A stretch of DNA of 64,000 nucleotides from the NCBI RefSeq assembly GCF_900129215.1, contig NZ_FQUQ01000002.1, positions 124,001 through 188,000 on the forward strand, in the 5' to 3' direction. This DNA comes from Pedobacter caeni. GTDB taxonomy: Bacteria > Bacteroidota > Bacteroidia > Sphingobacteriales > Sphingobacteriaceae. Every line of letters begins with the position of its first letter. Position 1 is the stretch's first letter. Under the pieces are notes generated by a model, which was not told where the DNA came from, ran no database searches, and was given only the letters and a program-made list of their open reading frames with translations. Below, one piece after another: positions 44,851 to 53,582 of this stretch. The translations under genes were made by a program, and so were the position numbers.

Positions 44851-44975
44851 TTTCTCTGATTTAACTTTGCTTCTGATTGTCACAATTCTGTGTATATAAG
44901 ATAGTTATTGTCTGTTGTTGCCTTCTTTTTTTAATTTTTTTCAGCATCTTAGAGTCCTAAAAAACCTTATTGATT

Positions 44976-45485
44976 ATGAAAAAGATATTTGTATTAACCT
45001 TGTTCGTGAGCTTATTTACGCTGGTTACAGCCTCTGCACAGGAAAAGAAGAAAGCAAGTCCACCAGCGAGCGTAAAAGAAACCATCAGCTCCGGAGCCAC
45101 AGTTAGCATTGACTATAGCCAACCGTCGGTAAAAGGAAGAACAATCGGCGTAGAAATTGCCCCATTTGGAAAAGTATGGCGTACAGGCGCTAACGAAGCC
45201 ACCGTATTTGAAGTGAGTAAAGCGGTAAAAGTTCAGGGTAAAGACCTTGCTGCAGGCAAGTATGGCTTATACACCATCCCTGGCGAAAAAGAATGGACCA
45301 TCATCTTCAACAAAACCTGGAAGCAATGGGGAACCAATTATACGGAAGCTGATGATGCTTTACGTGTAGTGGTAAAACCTGGAAAAGCGGCAACTGCTAC
45401 AGAACAAATGACCTTCAAAATTGAGAAATCAGGTAAAGTAAGCTTACTGTGGGGTACCACTGTTGTAGCCTTTACAGTTAAGTAA
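44976..45485 (+). CDS. DUF2911 exported protein
   Basis: A 169-residue protein with a signal peptide cut after TASAQ (about residue 22). A DUF2911 domain follows with IDYSQPSVKGR, GKVWRTGANEATVFEVS, GKYGLYTIPGEKEWTIIFN and KTWKQWGTNY. The family is widespread in Bacteroidota, is predicted to be periplasmic and has no known function. TTG at 44970 opens the frame slightly earlier, but the ATG at 44976 is natural. It is followed by an unusual convergent intergenic region. Confidence 0.85.
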   Translation: MKKIFVLTLFVSLFTLVTASAQEKKKASPPASVKETISSGATVSIDYSQPSVKGRTIGVEIAPFGKVWRTGANEATVFEVSKAVKVQGKDLAAGKYGLYTIPGEKEWTIIFNKTWKQWGTNYTEADDALRVVVKPGKAATATEQMTFKIEKSGKVSLLWGTTVVAFTVK

Positions 45486-45572
45486 GTGCTGGTGCCTGCT
45501 CAAAATTAGGGCCTGAACCCAGTCAAGTTCTGCTCTTAATCAGGTATACTCCCAATTGAGCAAGATTAAAAG

Positions 45573-45659
45573 AAAAAAGAGATATGTTATGAGAAGGCCT
45601 AGGAATTTTGCCCCCTTCAGGGCAAAGGTTCCAGTCTTCGAATAATTTATCTCTTTTTT
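45573..45659 (+). ncRNA. Long nested hairpin, possible small RNA or bidirectional terminator
   Basis: About 87 bases fold into one long, interrupted stem. From outside inward: 12 pairs AAAAAAGAGATA (45573-45584) with 45648-45659; TTAT/ATAA; GAAG/CTTC; GGAA/TTCC; and TTTGCCC (45607-45613) with GGGCAAA (45620-45626) around a 6-base loop. Only small symmetric bulges interrupt it. A simple terminator would need only the outer arms. The nested pairing with bulges recalls small regulatory RNAs of 6S type, but family membership is not shown. Confidence 0.45.
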
Positions 45660-45685
45660 ATGTAATAAGTTCTATCTAAAAATTA

Positions 45686-45776
45686 CTCCTAATGATTGCT
45701 CTTAATTATTGCTCCTAATAATTACTACTAACGAACGCTCCTAATGATTGCTCCAGGTAGATGCTCCTAGTTGTTG
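45686..45776. repeat. 13-bp imperfect tandem repeat, seven copies
   Basis: Seven directly repeated 13-base units run without gaps: CTCCTAATGATTG, CTCTTAATTATTG, CTCCTAATAATTA, CTACTAACGAACG, CTCCTAATGATTG, CTCCAGGTAGATG, CTCCTAGTTGTTG. A degenerate eighth unit may precede them. On the minus strand each ends in TAGGAG or similar. The last unit overlaps the final codons and stop of the hydrolase gene. Confidence 0.8.
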
Positions 45777-46594
45777 CGATTCAAAAACTCCAATGTCTTC
45801 TCACATACCTGCTGCAAATGCACTGGTAATTCAGTTCCCTGATAGGGATGCGAAGCACCAAACACATGGTTTGCTCCTTCAATCTTATGTATCTCTGCTT
45901 TTAACTGCTTTTGTGCCAATTCCTGTGCCACACTGAACTTTACATTTACATCCTCGTCACCATGTATAATCAGCCATGGAATGCGAATTCGACCTGCAGC
46001 ACTAATAATGTTAAATTCCTCTTTATGCGCTTTAAAATCTTCTAAAAGTGTTTTACCTAGTGGCATTTTCTCTTTAGTCCTTGCATTCTCTACAAATATC
46101 TTCCCTGTCTTCAGCCATTCTTCTTCCTGTTCCGCTTTCCATAAGCTCGAGAAATCAGCAATTGCTGCCCAGGTGACCAGTTTACTTACCCTGGAATCAT
46201 CTGCTGCCTGAACGATTGCCAAACCGCCCCCGCGACTATGCCCGATTAAATAAATCTCTGAACCACTATAAGTCAGACTTACATACTCAATAATCTCATT
46301 CAAATCCGCCAGTTCTTTACTTATGGTGTTCGAAGAAAAAGCTTCCAAATCCGTCACATCTTTTAAATTTTCCGACGTAACTCCGCTGTGCGACAGGTTA
46401 AACTTGAGATATCTGTAACCTTTTTGTGCAAAATAGCTTGCAACCAGATGATGTGCACCCCAATCTTTGAAACCTTTGAAGCCATGAACAAAAATTATAA
46501 TTGGCGGATTCAGAGATTTATCGTCGTAAGTACAGTCGCCAATAATGAGTTTTCCTGATGCTCCGTTTAATGTAAACTGCTCGTTTTTAATCAT
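45767..46594 (-). CDS. Alpha/beta-hydrolase (dienelactone-hydrolase/acyl-esterase type)
   Basis: A 275-residue cytoplasmic serine hydrolase. It has the oxyanion-hole HGFKGFKDWG (about 35-44), the nucleophile elbow GHSRGGG (Ser about 121), the acid in WLIIHGDEDVNVKFS, and the catalytic His in IEGANHVFG. The overall form fits the DLH/BAAT-like esterases. The substrate is unknown. The stop codon lies inside the last unit of a 13-base tandem repeat that then runs on as its 3' untranslated region. Confidence 0.88.
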   Translation of the reverse strand: MIKNEQFTLNGASGKLIIGDCTYDDKSLNPPIIIFVHGFKGFKDWGAHHLVASYFAQKGYRYLKFNLSHSGVTSENLKDVTDLEAFSSNTISKELADLNEIIEYVSLTYSGSEIYLIGHSRGGGLAIVQAADDSRVSKLVTWAAIADFSSLWKAEQEEEWLKTGKIFVENARTKEKMPLGKTLLEDFKAHKEEFNIISAAGRIRIPWLIIHGDEDVNVKFSVAQELAQKQLKAEIHKIEGANHVFGASHPYQGTELPVHLQQVCEKTLEFLNRNN

Positions 46595-46664
46595 ATATAA
46601 AAAAATAAAAGGTAGTCACCTTATATAACAAACTTAAGGAAAAGATGTTTAGACAATCATTCTG

Positions 46665-46687
46665 CTATTTGAAATCGTTCTAAATAG
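46665..46687. promoter_or_regulatory. Inverted repeat upstream of hemA, hmu-like box
   Basis: A 23-base imperfect palindrome with outer arms CTATTT/AAATAG. Its core TTTGAAATCGTTCTAAA (46668-46684) matches 12 of 14 arm positions of the TTTAGAA-N3-TTCTAAA boxes in the hmu promoter. It lies about 44 bases upstream of the candidate hemA -7 box. Confidence 0.45.
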
Positions 46688-46730
46688 CTCTTAATTACTC
46701 CATAATGACAGTGAAATAACGTTCGGTTGT

Positions 46731-46738
46731 TACTTTTG
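46731..46738 (+). promoter_or_regulatory. Candidate -7 box of the hemA operon
   Basis: TACTTTTG, an exact match to TAnnTTTG, 31 bases before the hemA start. No clear TTG-type -33 box is seen 19-20 bases upstream, so initiation may depend on an activator or the call may be wrong. Confidence 0.45.
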
Positions 46739-46769
46739 TTACGCTAAAAATAAACAGGGATACGACATT

Positions 46770-47996
46770 TTGGAATATTTAAAGATCATTGCTTTTACGC
46801 ATAAACATATTGACCTAAAAGCATTGGGTAAATTGGTGATATGTGAGCAGACATTAGACGACAGATTGAGAAACATTCAATCGGAGTTAGGTGTTAAAGA
46901 AATATTCTACATGGGGACTTGTAACAGGGTCGAGTTTGTATTCACTTCCGCCCATAAACTAGACAAGCAATACATCACCCGCTTCCTTACGGTATTGAAC
47001 ATGGGCTTACCCGAAGAATATATGGATAAGTTCGTAGAGAACGTTTCTGTATATGAACAGGGAGCAGCCTTCAATCACCTGCTAAGAACTTCCTGCTCAT
47101 TAGAGAGTCTGGTAGTAGGGGAGAAAGAGATTCTTGCGCAGGTCAGAAAAGCTTATGAAACCTGTCGGGTTGCCGGCTTCACCGGAGACTATATGCGGAT
47201 GATCATGAGCAGAGTAGTAAAGACGGCAAAGGAAGTGTATACCCATACTAACATTTCAAAGAATCCGGTTTCTATCGTTTCTTTAGCTTACCGCAAGCTG
47301 CGCGACCTGAAAATGGCTGCGACCTCCAGGCTTCTGATCATTGGTGCCGGTGAGACCAACAAAAACATAGCTCAGTATCTTAAAAAACATAAATACTCCA
47401 ACTTCTCCATTTTCAACAGAACATTAGAAAGTGCAGAGGCGTTGGCCAAAGAATTAAACGGTACCGCGTACCCGCTTACCGAACTGGAAAATTACAACCA
47501 GGGATTTGATGTCATTATTACCTGTACAGGTGCTACTGAACCCATCATTACTAAAGAAATCTACACAAAACTTCTTAATGGAGAAACCGGTAAAAAGACC
47601 ATTGTCGATTTAGCGGTTCCAAACGATACCGCTGCTGAAGTGGTTGCAGAATTCCCCATTCATTTTATAGAAGTTGAATCTCTTAAAGAGATTGCCCGCA
47701 AAAATATTCAGGAACGTTATGATGAGCTGGTGAATGCCGAGCACATCATAGAAGAAAATATCAAGGACTTTGAATTGGTATTACGTCAGCGCAAGATAGA
47801 GATTGCAATGAGTTCTGTTCCTCAGAAAATCAAGGAAATTAAGCATACTGCTATCAATGGCGTCTTTGCCGACGAGATCAACGGTCTTGATGAAAACTCA
47901 AGATTGGTATTGGAAAAAGTGATGAATTACATGGAAAAAAAATGCATCAGTGTTCCAATGGTTATGGCAAAGGAGATATTGGTAAAGAATAGCTAA
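46770..47996 (+). CDS. hemA: Glutamyl-tRNA reductase
   Basis: First committed enzyme of C5-pathway haem synthesis; it reduces glutamyl-tRNA(Glu) to glutamate-1-semialdehyde with NADPH. The 408 residues include the catalytic Cys51 in MGTCNRVEF, the LESLVVGEKEILAQV segment of the catalytic domain, the NADPH site LLIIGAGETNKNIAQYLKKH, and the C-terminal dimerisation helix. No ATG fits the N-terminus. TTG at 46770 gives MEYLKIIAFTHK and agrees with the family. It heads the hem cluster, and an operator-like repeat lies upstream. Confidence 0.94.
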   Translation: MEYLKIIAFTHKHIDLKALGKLVICEQTLDDRLRNIQSELGVKEIFYMGTCNRVEFVFTSAHKLDKQYITRFLTVLNMGLPEEYMDKFVENVSVYEQGAAFNHLLRTSCSLESLVVGEKEILAQVRKAYETCRVAGFTGDYMRMIMSRVVKTAKEVYTHTNISKNPVSIVSLAYRKLRDLKMAATSRLLIIGAGETNKNIAQYLKKHKYSNFSIFNRTLESAEALAKELNGTAYPLTELENYNQGFDVIITCTGATEPIITKEIYTKLLNGETGKKTIVDLAVPNDTAAEVVAEFPIHFIEVESLKEIARKNIQERYDELVNAEHIIEENIKDFELVLRQRKIEIAMSSVPQKIKEIKHTAINGVFADEINGLDENSRLVLEKVMNYMEKKCISVPMVMAKEILVKNS

Positions 47997-48020
47997 ATTT
48001 GCGGAAAAATTAGCATTAAC

Positions 48021-49601
48021 GTGAAAAGACTTATTATCGGTACAAGAGGCAGCGACCTGGCTTTATGGCAAGCCAACTTCATTAAGGACAAACTTGCAGA
48101 GATTGGTGCTGAAGCCGAATTGAAGATCATCAAGACTCAGGGAGATAAGATTTTAAACCTGAGACTGGACAAGCTGGAAGGAAAAGGGTTCTTTACCAAA
48201 GAGCTTGAAGAGGAACTTTTAGGTGGTACCATCGATATAGCTGTACACTCTCATAAAGATTTACCTACGGTGCATCCTGCAGGATTAACCATTGCAGCAG
48301 TAACAGAACGTGAAGATCCTTCCGAGTTGTTATTGATCCTGAAAGACTGTGTGGACATCAAACAAAAGCTTTCCCTGAAAACGGGAGCGATGGTGGGTAC
48401 TTCTTCCAACAGACGCAAAGCGCAAATGCTTTCCTTACGTTCAGACCTGAACATTGAAGATCTGAGAGGTAATGTACCTACGCGGATCCAGAAACTCAGA
48501 GATGAAAATTATGACGCGATTTTATTGGCTAAAGCTGGTGTAAACCGTTTGAATATCGATCTTTCAGAATTTCATGTAGAGGTAGTAGATACGACTGAGC
48601 TGGTTCCTGCTCCTGCACAAGGCGCATTGGCCATTCAGATCAGGGAAAATGATAAAGAGTTATCTGATTTGTTGCAACAACTGAACCATCAGGAAACGAT
48701 CGAGGCAATTGGCGTAGAACGTAAGGTATTAAACCTGTTTGAGGGCGGTTGTCACATGCCATTGGGTTGTTACTGCAAAAAAGAAGACGGAGAATATGAA
48801 ATCTGGACTTCCAAAGCAGAAACTGATGAGCACTTTCCTGACCGTTACTTTTGTCGCGTAAGCAGCTTAGAAGGCGTTGCAGAGCAGATCGTAGCTAAGT
48901 TTAACCCCGACAGGAAACTACCTTCCAAGGTATTTATCTCCAGAGAGGTTGGTGAACACAGCTATTTTAGAAAAGCATTAGAAAAACATAAGATAGAAAT
49001 TGAAGGCAGATCGCTGATCCGTACATTCCCGATTGTGAATGTGCTGGACCCTTTCTACCTGAAACATATAGACTGGATCTTTTTCAGCAGCCGCAACAGT
49101 GTGGAGTATTTCTTCAACCTGAAGCCCTTGTTGTCCAAACACATGAAGTTTGGTGTAGCAGGAAGAGGTTCTGAAGATTCTTTGAGAAAAGCAGGACACC
49201 TTGCTGATTACGTTGGCGAAGGTGGTGATATTGATGAGGTAGCTGAACTTTTTGCAGAGCTGGTAGCTGGAAAAACGGTGTTGTTCCCAAGGGCACAAGA
49301 CTCTTTACTGAGCATTCAGAAAGCATTAAAACCAGATACGAAGGTAGTAGACCTGCCGATATATGAGACTGTAATTGAAGAGGACGTAGACCAGACTTAT
49401 GCGGAAGTTCTGATTTTTACCAGCCCTTCTAATGTTGACGCTTATTTTGTAGAAAACTTATTAGAACCCGGACAGCAGGTGATTGCGATCGGAAACTCTA
49501 CAGGGAAGAAATTTGATGAGATGGGTGTAAAATACATCCAGCCTTATTCTCCTGATGAGATCGGATTGGCGGAGGCTGTTTTCGGAATAGATATAAAATA
49601 A
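48021..49601 (+). CDS. hemC: Fused porphobilinogen deaminase and uroporphyrinogen-III synthase
   Basis: A 526-residue bifunctional protein. The N-terminal part (1-about 300) is HemC: it has GTRGSDLALWQA, VHSHKDLPT, and Cys244 in FEGGCHMPLG, which anchors the dipyrromethane cofactor. The C-terminal part (about 305-526) has the HemD pattern (VFISREVGEHSYF, DWIFFSSRNSVEYF, VLIFTSPSNVDAYF). Together they convert four porphobilinogens to uroporphyrinogen III. The start is GTG at 48021, and hemB follows after 11 bases. Fusion avoids release of unstable hydroxymethylbilane. Confidence 0.92.
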   Translation: MKRLIIGTRGSDLALWQANFIKDKLAEIGAEAELKIIKTQGDKILNLRLDKLEGKGFFTKELEEELLGGTIDIAVHSHKDLPTVHPAGLTIAAVTEREDPSELLLILKDCVDIKQKLSLKTGAMVGTSSNRRKAQMLSLRSDLNIEDLRGNVPTRIQKLRDENYDAILLAKAGVNRLNIDLSEFHVEVVDTTELVPAPAQGALAIQIRENDKELSDLLQQLNHQETIEAIGVERKVLNLFEGGCHMPLGCYCKKEDGEYEIWTSKAETDEHFPDRYFCRVSSLEGVAEQIVAKFNPDRKLPSKVFISREVGEHSYFRKALEKHKIEIEGRSLIRTFPIVNVLDPFYLKHIDWIFFSSRNSVEYFFNLKPLLSKHMKFGVAGRGSEDSLRKAGHLADYVGEGGDIDEVAELFAELVAGKTVLFPRAQDSLLSIQKALKPDTKVVDLPIYETVIEEDVDQTYAEVLIFTSPSNVDAYFVENLLEPGQQVIAIGNSTGKKFDEMGVKYIQPYSPDEIGLAEAVFGIDIK

Positions 49602-49612
49602 ATAAAATTGAT

Positions 49613-50581
49613 ATGGTGCACCGTCCGCGTAGATTGAGAAAAAATCCTGTAGTGAGGGAAATGGTAGCTGAAACGAGGTTATCTAAAGACATGTTCATTT
49701 ATCCGTATTTCATCGTGCCGGGTAAAAATGTAATTCATCCTTTAGAAGCGATGCCGGGTATCAGCCACTTTTCTGAGGATACTTTATTGAGCGATGTGGA
49801 GAAAGGTTTGAAACTTGGTGTAAACAAGATCATGCTTTTTGGTGTAGGTGATGAGAAGTCGGAAGATGCGGCTTCTGCATATCATGACCATTCCCTTGTT
49901 CCTTCGGCAGTTCGCCTGTTAAAGAAAAACTTTGGAGAAGACTTATACATTGTGACCGATGTTTGCGTTTGTTCTTATACCACTCACGGACATTGCGGAA
50001 TATTAAAAGACGATTACGTTCAGAATGACCCTACCGTAGAGGTGATTGCTAAAATGGGACTGACACATGCGCAGGCGGGTGCTGATATGCTTGCACCCTC
50101 AGATATGATGGATGGAAGGATTGGGGCAATGCGTCAGTTGCTCGATGGACAGGGTTTTGTAAACACAGCGATCATGTCGCACGCTACAAAATTTGCTTCT
50201 GCATATTACGGTCCTTTCCGTGAGGCAGCAGATTGTGCACCGAGTAAGGGCGATAGAAAAGCTTACCAGATGGATTTCAGAAATGGAAACGAGGCTTTGA
50301 GAGAAGCTTTGCTGGATGAGAGTGAAGGGGCAGATGTATTGATGGTGAAGCCTGCTTTGGCTTACCTGGATGTGATGCATAACCTGAAACAACATACAGA
50401 TTTACCGATTGCATGTTACAATGTTTCCGGTGAATATTCTATGGTGAAGGCTGCTGCAGAAAGAGGATGGATTGATGAGCAAAAAGTAGTAATGGAAACC
50501 ATGCATGCCTTTGCGCGTGCAGGAGCGAGCATTATTACCACTTATCACATCAGGGATATGGTTGAAAAGAATTGGTTGTAA
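49613..50581 (+). CDS. hemB: Delta-aminolevulinic acid dehydratase (porphobilinogen synthase)
   Basis: A 322-residue cytoplasmic enzyme condensing two 5-aminolevulinates to porphobilinogen. The zinc-binding Cys residues are in DVCVCSYTTHGHCG (Cys118, 120, 128), so it is of the zinc-dependent class. The Schiff-base lysines are Lys193 (SHATKFAS) and Lys246 (LMVKPA). It lies between hemCD (11 bases) and hemL (12 bases) and is evidently cotranscribed with them. Confidence 0.95.
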   Translation: MVHRPRRLRKNPVVREMVAETRLSKDMFIYPYFIVPGKNVIHPLEAMPGISHFSEDTLLSDVEKGLKLGVNKIMLFGVGDEKSEDAASAYHDHSLVPSAVRLLKKNFGEDLYIVTDVCVCSYTTHGHCGILKDDYVQNDPTVEVIAKMGLTHAQAGADMLAPSDMMDGRIGAMRQLLDGQGFVNTAIMSHATKFASAYYGPFREAADCAPSKGDRKAYQMDFRNGNEALREALLDESEGADVLMVKPALAYLDVMHNLKQHTDLPIACYNVSGEYSMVKAAAERGWIDEQKVVMETMHAFARAGASIITTYHIRDMVEKNWL

Positions 50582-50593
50582 GGAAATAAAAAT

Positions 50594-51967
50594 ATGTTAG
50601 AATCTTTAAAAAAAATGTTTTCAGGAAATGAAGGCGACATGCCGGTAAGTACGGGCAGTAAACCTGATATTTCAAGAGAAAAGTCGGCAGAACTGTATGA
50701 AAAGGCTAAAAACTATTTTCCGGGAGGAGTAAATTCTCCGGTAAGGGCTTTTAAATCAGTATATGGCACTCCTTTGTTTATTCAAAAGGGAGATGGCTGT
50801 TTTGTATGGGATGCCGATGGAAATCAATTTATAGATTTTTGCGGTAGCTGGGGTCCGTTAATCCTGGGCCATAACCATCCAAAGGTTAGGGATAAGGTGA
50901 CAGAGGTAATGCAGAACGGGATGAGCTTCGGCGCACCTACAGCTTTAGAAAATGAGCTGGCAGAGCTGATCATCAAAAACAACAAATTTGTAGAAAAAAT
51001 CCGTTTCACCAGTTCTGGTACTGAGGCTGTCATGTCGGCAATCAGACTGGCACGTGGGTATACGGGAAAAGATAAAATCATCAAGTTTGAAGGTTGTTAT
51101 CATGGACATACCGATTCTCTATTGGTAAAAGCAGGTTCAGGCCTGGTTACTTTTGGAGAGACTTCATCTGCTGGTGTGCCTAAATCATTTGCTGCGGAAA
51201 CGATTGTGATTCCTTTGAACGACAGAGAGGCGATTAAAGCCGCTTTTGATCAGTTTAAAGATCAGGTTGCAGCGGTAATCATTGAAGGTATTCCGGCAAA
51301 CAACGGCTTGTTGATGCAGGATGTAGAATACATCAAATACTTAGAAAATATCTGTAAAGAAAATAAAGCTTTATTGATTTTTGATGAGGTGATCACCGGA
51401 TTCAGATTGGGCTTTGAAGGTGCTGCGGCACATTATGGTGTTAAACCTGATATCGTAACTTATGGTAAAATCATCGGTGGTGGATTACCTGTAGGGATGT
51501 ATGGCGCTTCGGCTGAAATCATGGGACATATTTCTCCTGATGGTGGCGTTTATCAGGCAGGTACATTGTCGGGCAATCCGGTAGCAATGGCTGCAGGTAT
51601 CGCTCAACTGACAGAATTATTGCGTTCAGGTTTCTACAAAGAGCTGAACAATAAAGCTTCTGAGTTTGCAGAAAGCATTCAGCGTTTTGCCACGGCAAGG
51701 AACTACAAATTAAAAGTATTCCATGTGGGATCTATTTTCTGGATGGCCTTTACAGATAAAGACAAGATCCAGTCGGCGGATGATATTGATCCGGCAAGCA
51801 TGGAGAAATTTAAAGTATTACACAGAGAATTGCTAAACAGAGGAATCTATATCGGTCCGTCAGGATATGAAGTAGGTTTTGTTTCTGCAGCACATACCAA
51901 GATCGAACTGGAGAAAGCGAAAAGAGCGATCCTGGAGAGTCTTGACGTGGTGTTCAGGAATAAGTAA
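50594..51967 (+). CDS. hemL: Glutamate-1-semialdehyde 2,1-aminomutase
   Basis: A 457-residue PLP enzyme converting glutamate-1-semialdehyde, made by HemA, to 5-aminolevulinate. It has FPGGVNSPVR, SSGTEAVMSAIRLARG, the PLP aspartate in FDEVITGFR and the PLP lysine Lys292 in VTYGKIIGGGLPVG. It carries about 25 extra residues at the N-terminus compared with E. coli GSA aminotransferase. It is the last of four closely spaced hem genes, with the histidine-kinase gene 38 bases downstream. Confidence 0.95.
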   Translation: MLESLKKMFSGNEGDMPVSTGSKPDISREKSAELYEKAKNYFPGGVNSPVRAFKSVYGTPLFIQKGDGCFVWDADGNQFIDFCGSWGPLILGHNHPKVRDKVTEVMQNGMSFGAPTALENELAELIIKNNKFVEKIRFTSSGTEAVMSAIRLARGYTGKDKIIKFEGCYHGHTDSLLVKAGSGLVTFGETSSAGVPKSFAAETIVIPLNDREAIKAAFDQFKDQVAAVIIEGIPANNGLLMQDVEYIKYLENICKENKALLIFDEVITGFRLGFEGAAAHYGVKPDIVTYGKIIGGGLPVGMYGASAEIMGHISPDGGVYQAGTLSGNPVAMAAGIAQLTELLRSGFYKELNNKASEFAESIQRFATARNYKLKVFHVGSIFWMAFTDKDKIQSADDIDPASMEKFKVLHRELLNRGIYIGPSGYEVGFVSAAHTKIELEKAKRAILESLDVVFRNK

Positions 51968-52005
51968 ATTAAAAAGTATATTTATAGTATATAAAGCCAG
52001 TCACC

Positions 52006-52872
52006 TTGAAGAAATCAATCGTTATATTTTATTTCATGTTGCTGTACTCTTTGGTACAGCTGATCTCCTGGGGAACGCTTGTCGTAAAACTGGAGCCTGC
52101 AAGGATGGCGATGGTGATGGGAGAGGGATCTGTATTTTTATTCCTCCTGTGTGTAGGTGCCTACTTTTTACATCAGTCGATCAAAAAAGAAGACCGTTTA
52201 AGAGAACAGCAGCAGAACTTTTTGCTTTCTGTAACACATGAGCTGAAATCGCCGCTGGCTGCTATAAAATTATCTATACAAACCATCGTTAAGCGCGACC
52301 TGGATAAAGCCAGACAAACTTCCCTGCTAAACAATTCCCTTAAGGATATTGAGCGCCTGGATGATTTGGTGGAAAACATGTTGCTGGCCACAAAAATGGA
52401 AAATGGTTCTTATTCTTTCTTTAAAGAAGAGTTCGACTTTTCAGAAATGGTGACTAAAATTACAGACCGCTTACAAATTCACTCCTGTGGATGTGAGCAG
52501 GTCATCAGCTTGTCGGTAAAGCCTGGTATAAAGGTAGTTGGAGATCAGCTCTCTTTGTCATCAGTAGTGACGAACCTGGTCGAAAATGCTGTCAAATATT
52601 CAGGTCCCTGTATGCATATAGATGTCGAATTGGCGGAAAAAGATGGACATGCATTTTTAAGAGTCTCAGATAAGGGCCCGGGTATTCCTGATGCAGAAAA
52701 AATGTTGATTTTTGATAAATTCTATCGCGTAGGTAATGAGAATGTAAGAAAATCAAAAGGCACAGGATTGGGCCTGTTTATTGTTAAGGAAGTATTACAA
52801 ATGCACGACGCTGATATCAGCGTTAGAGATAACGTACCGCAAGGTGCTATTTTTGAAATCACATTTAGTTGA
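52006..52872 (+). CDS. Membrane sensor histidine kinase
   Basis: A 288-residue kinase with two N-terminal transmembrane helices (about 5-26 and 38-58) separated by only about 12 residues, so it has no real periplasmic sensor domain. The HisKA domain has phospho-accepting His78 (SVTHELKSP). The HATPase domain has the N-box NLVENAVKYSG (about 190-200), DKGPG and GTGLGL. An unusual HSCGCEQ stretch (159-165) lies between the two domains. The start appears to be TTG at 52006. Its response regulator starts just after the kinase stop. It stands between hemL and hemE, so haem or porphyrin status is a plausible signal. Confidence 0.9.
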   Translation: MKKSIVIFYFMLLYSLVQLISWGTLVVKLEPARMAMVMGEGSVFLFLLCVGAYFLHQSIKKEDRLREQQQNFLLSVTHELKSPLAAIKLSIQTIVKRDLDKARQTSLLNNSLKDIERLDDLVENMLLATKMENGSYSFFKEEFDFSEMVTKITDRLQIHSCGCEQVISLSVKPGIKVVGDQLSLSSVVTNLVENAVKYSGPCMHIDVELAEKDGHAFLRVSDKGPGIPDAEKMLIFDKFYRVGNENVRKSKGTGLGLFIVKEVLQMHDADISVRDNVPQGAIFEITFS

Positions 52873-52877
52873 TAATT

Positions 52878-53582
52878 ATGCAACAGAAATTAAGAATACT
52901 ACTGGTTGAAGATGAAGACCACTTATTAGATGCTATAAAATTAAACCTTGAACTTGAAGGATACAAAGTTCATGCAGTAAAAGACGGTAAAACGGCTTTA
53001 AAAGTTTTTAAAGAAGAACGTTTTAACCTGATCATTCTGGATGTCATGCTTCCTGAGATGGATGGATTCCAGGTATGTGAAACGATCAGACTGGAAAATA
53101 CAGAAGTTCCTATCCTTTTCCTAACAGCCAAAAACACCAGTGAAGACCGTGTAATGGGATTGAAAAAAGGAGCTGATGATTACCTGGTAAAACCGTTTAA
53201 CCTGGAAGAACTGATTCTAAGGGTTGGGATTTTGGTAAAACGCAGCATGAAAGCGGACGACCTTAAAGAAATCAACTCTTATAAAATTGGCGATAAAACG
53301 ATCTATTTCAACTCTTTTGAATTGAAACAAGACGATGGCCTGATTGTTCCCCTGACGAAGAAAGAGACGATGTTGCTGAAATTGCTGATCGAACGTAAGA
53401 ACGAAGCAGTATCACGTGAGCAGATCCTGGAAACGGTATGGAACTATGATGTATACCCATCTACACGTACAATTGATAATTTTATCCTGACTTTCCGTAA
53501 GTATTTCGAACCAGATCAGAAAAACCCGGTGTATTTCCATTCCATCAGAGGTGTAGGTTATAAATTCACGGATATTCATTAA
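52878..53582 (+). CDS. OmpR/PhoB-family response regulator
   Basis: A 234-residue transcription factor and partner of the upstream kinase. The receiver domain has the acidic pair EDED (11-14), phospho-acceptor Asp55 (LIILDVMLPE), Thr83 and Lys105. A winged-helix Trans_reg_C domain (about 135-232) ends HSIRGVGYKFTD. A frame starts earlier at TTG (52869, overlapping the kinase end), but the ATG at 52878 gives the normal N-terminus MQQKLRILLVEDE. Its stop overlaps the next gene's start in TAATG. Target genes are unknown. Confidence 0.92.
   Translation: MQQKLRILLVEDEDHLLDAIKLNLELEGYKVHAVKDGKTALKVFKEERFNLIILDVMLPEMDGFQVCETIRLENTEVPILFLTAKNTSEDRVMGLKKGADDYLVKPFNLEELILRVGILVKRSMKADDLKEINSYKIGDKTIYFNSFELKQDDGLIVPLTKKETMLLKLLIERKNEAVSREQILETVWNYDVYPSTRTIDNFILTFRKYFEPDQKNPVYFHSIRGVGYKFTDIH

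Noticed and set aside
45686..45776. CRISPR array
   Set aside because: The units are 13 bases, adjoin without spacers and have no cas genes nearby.
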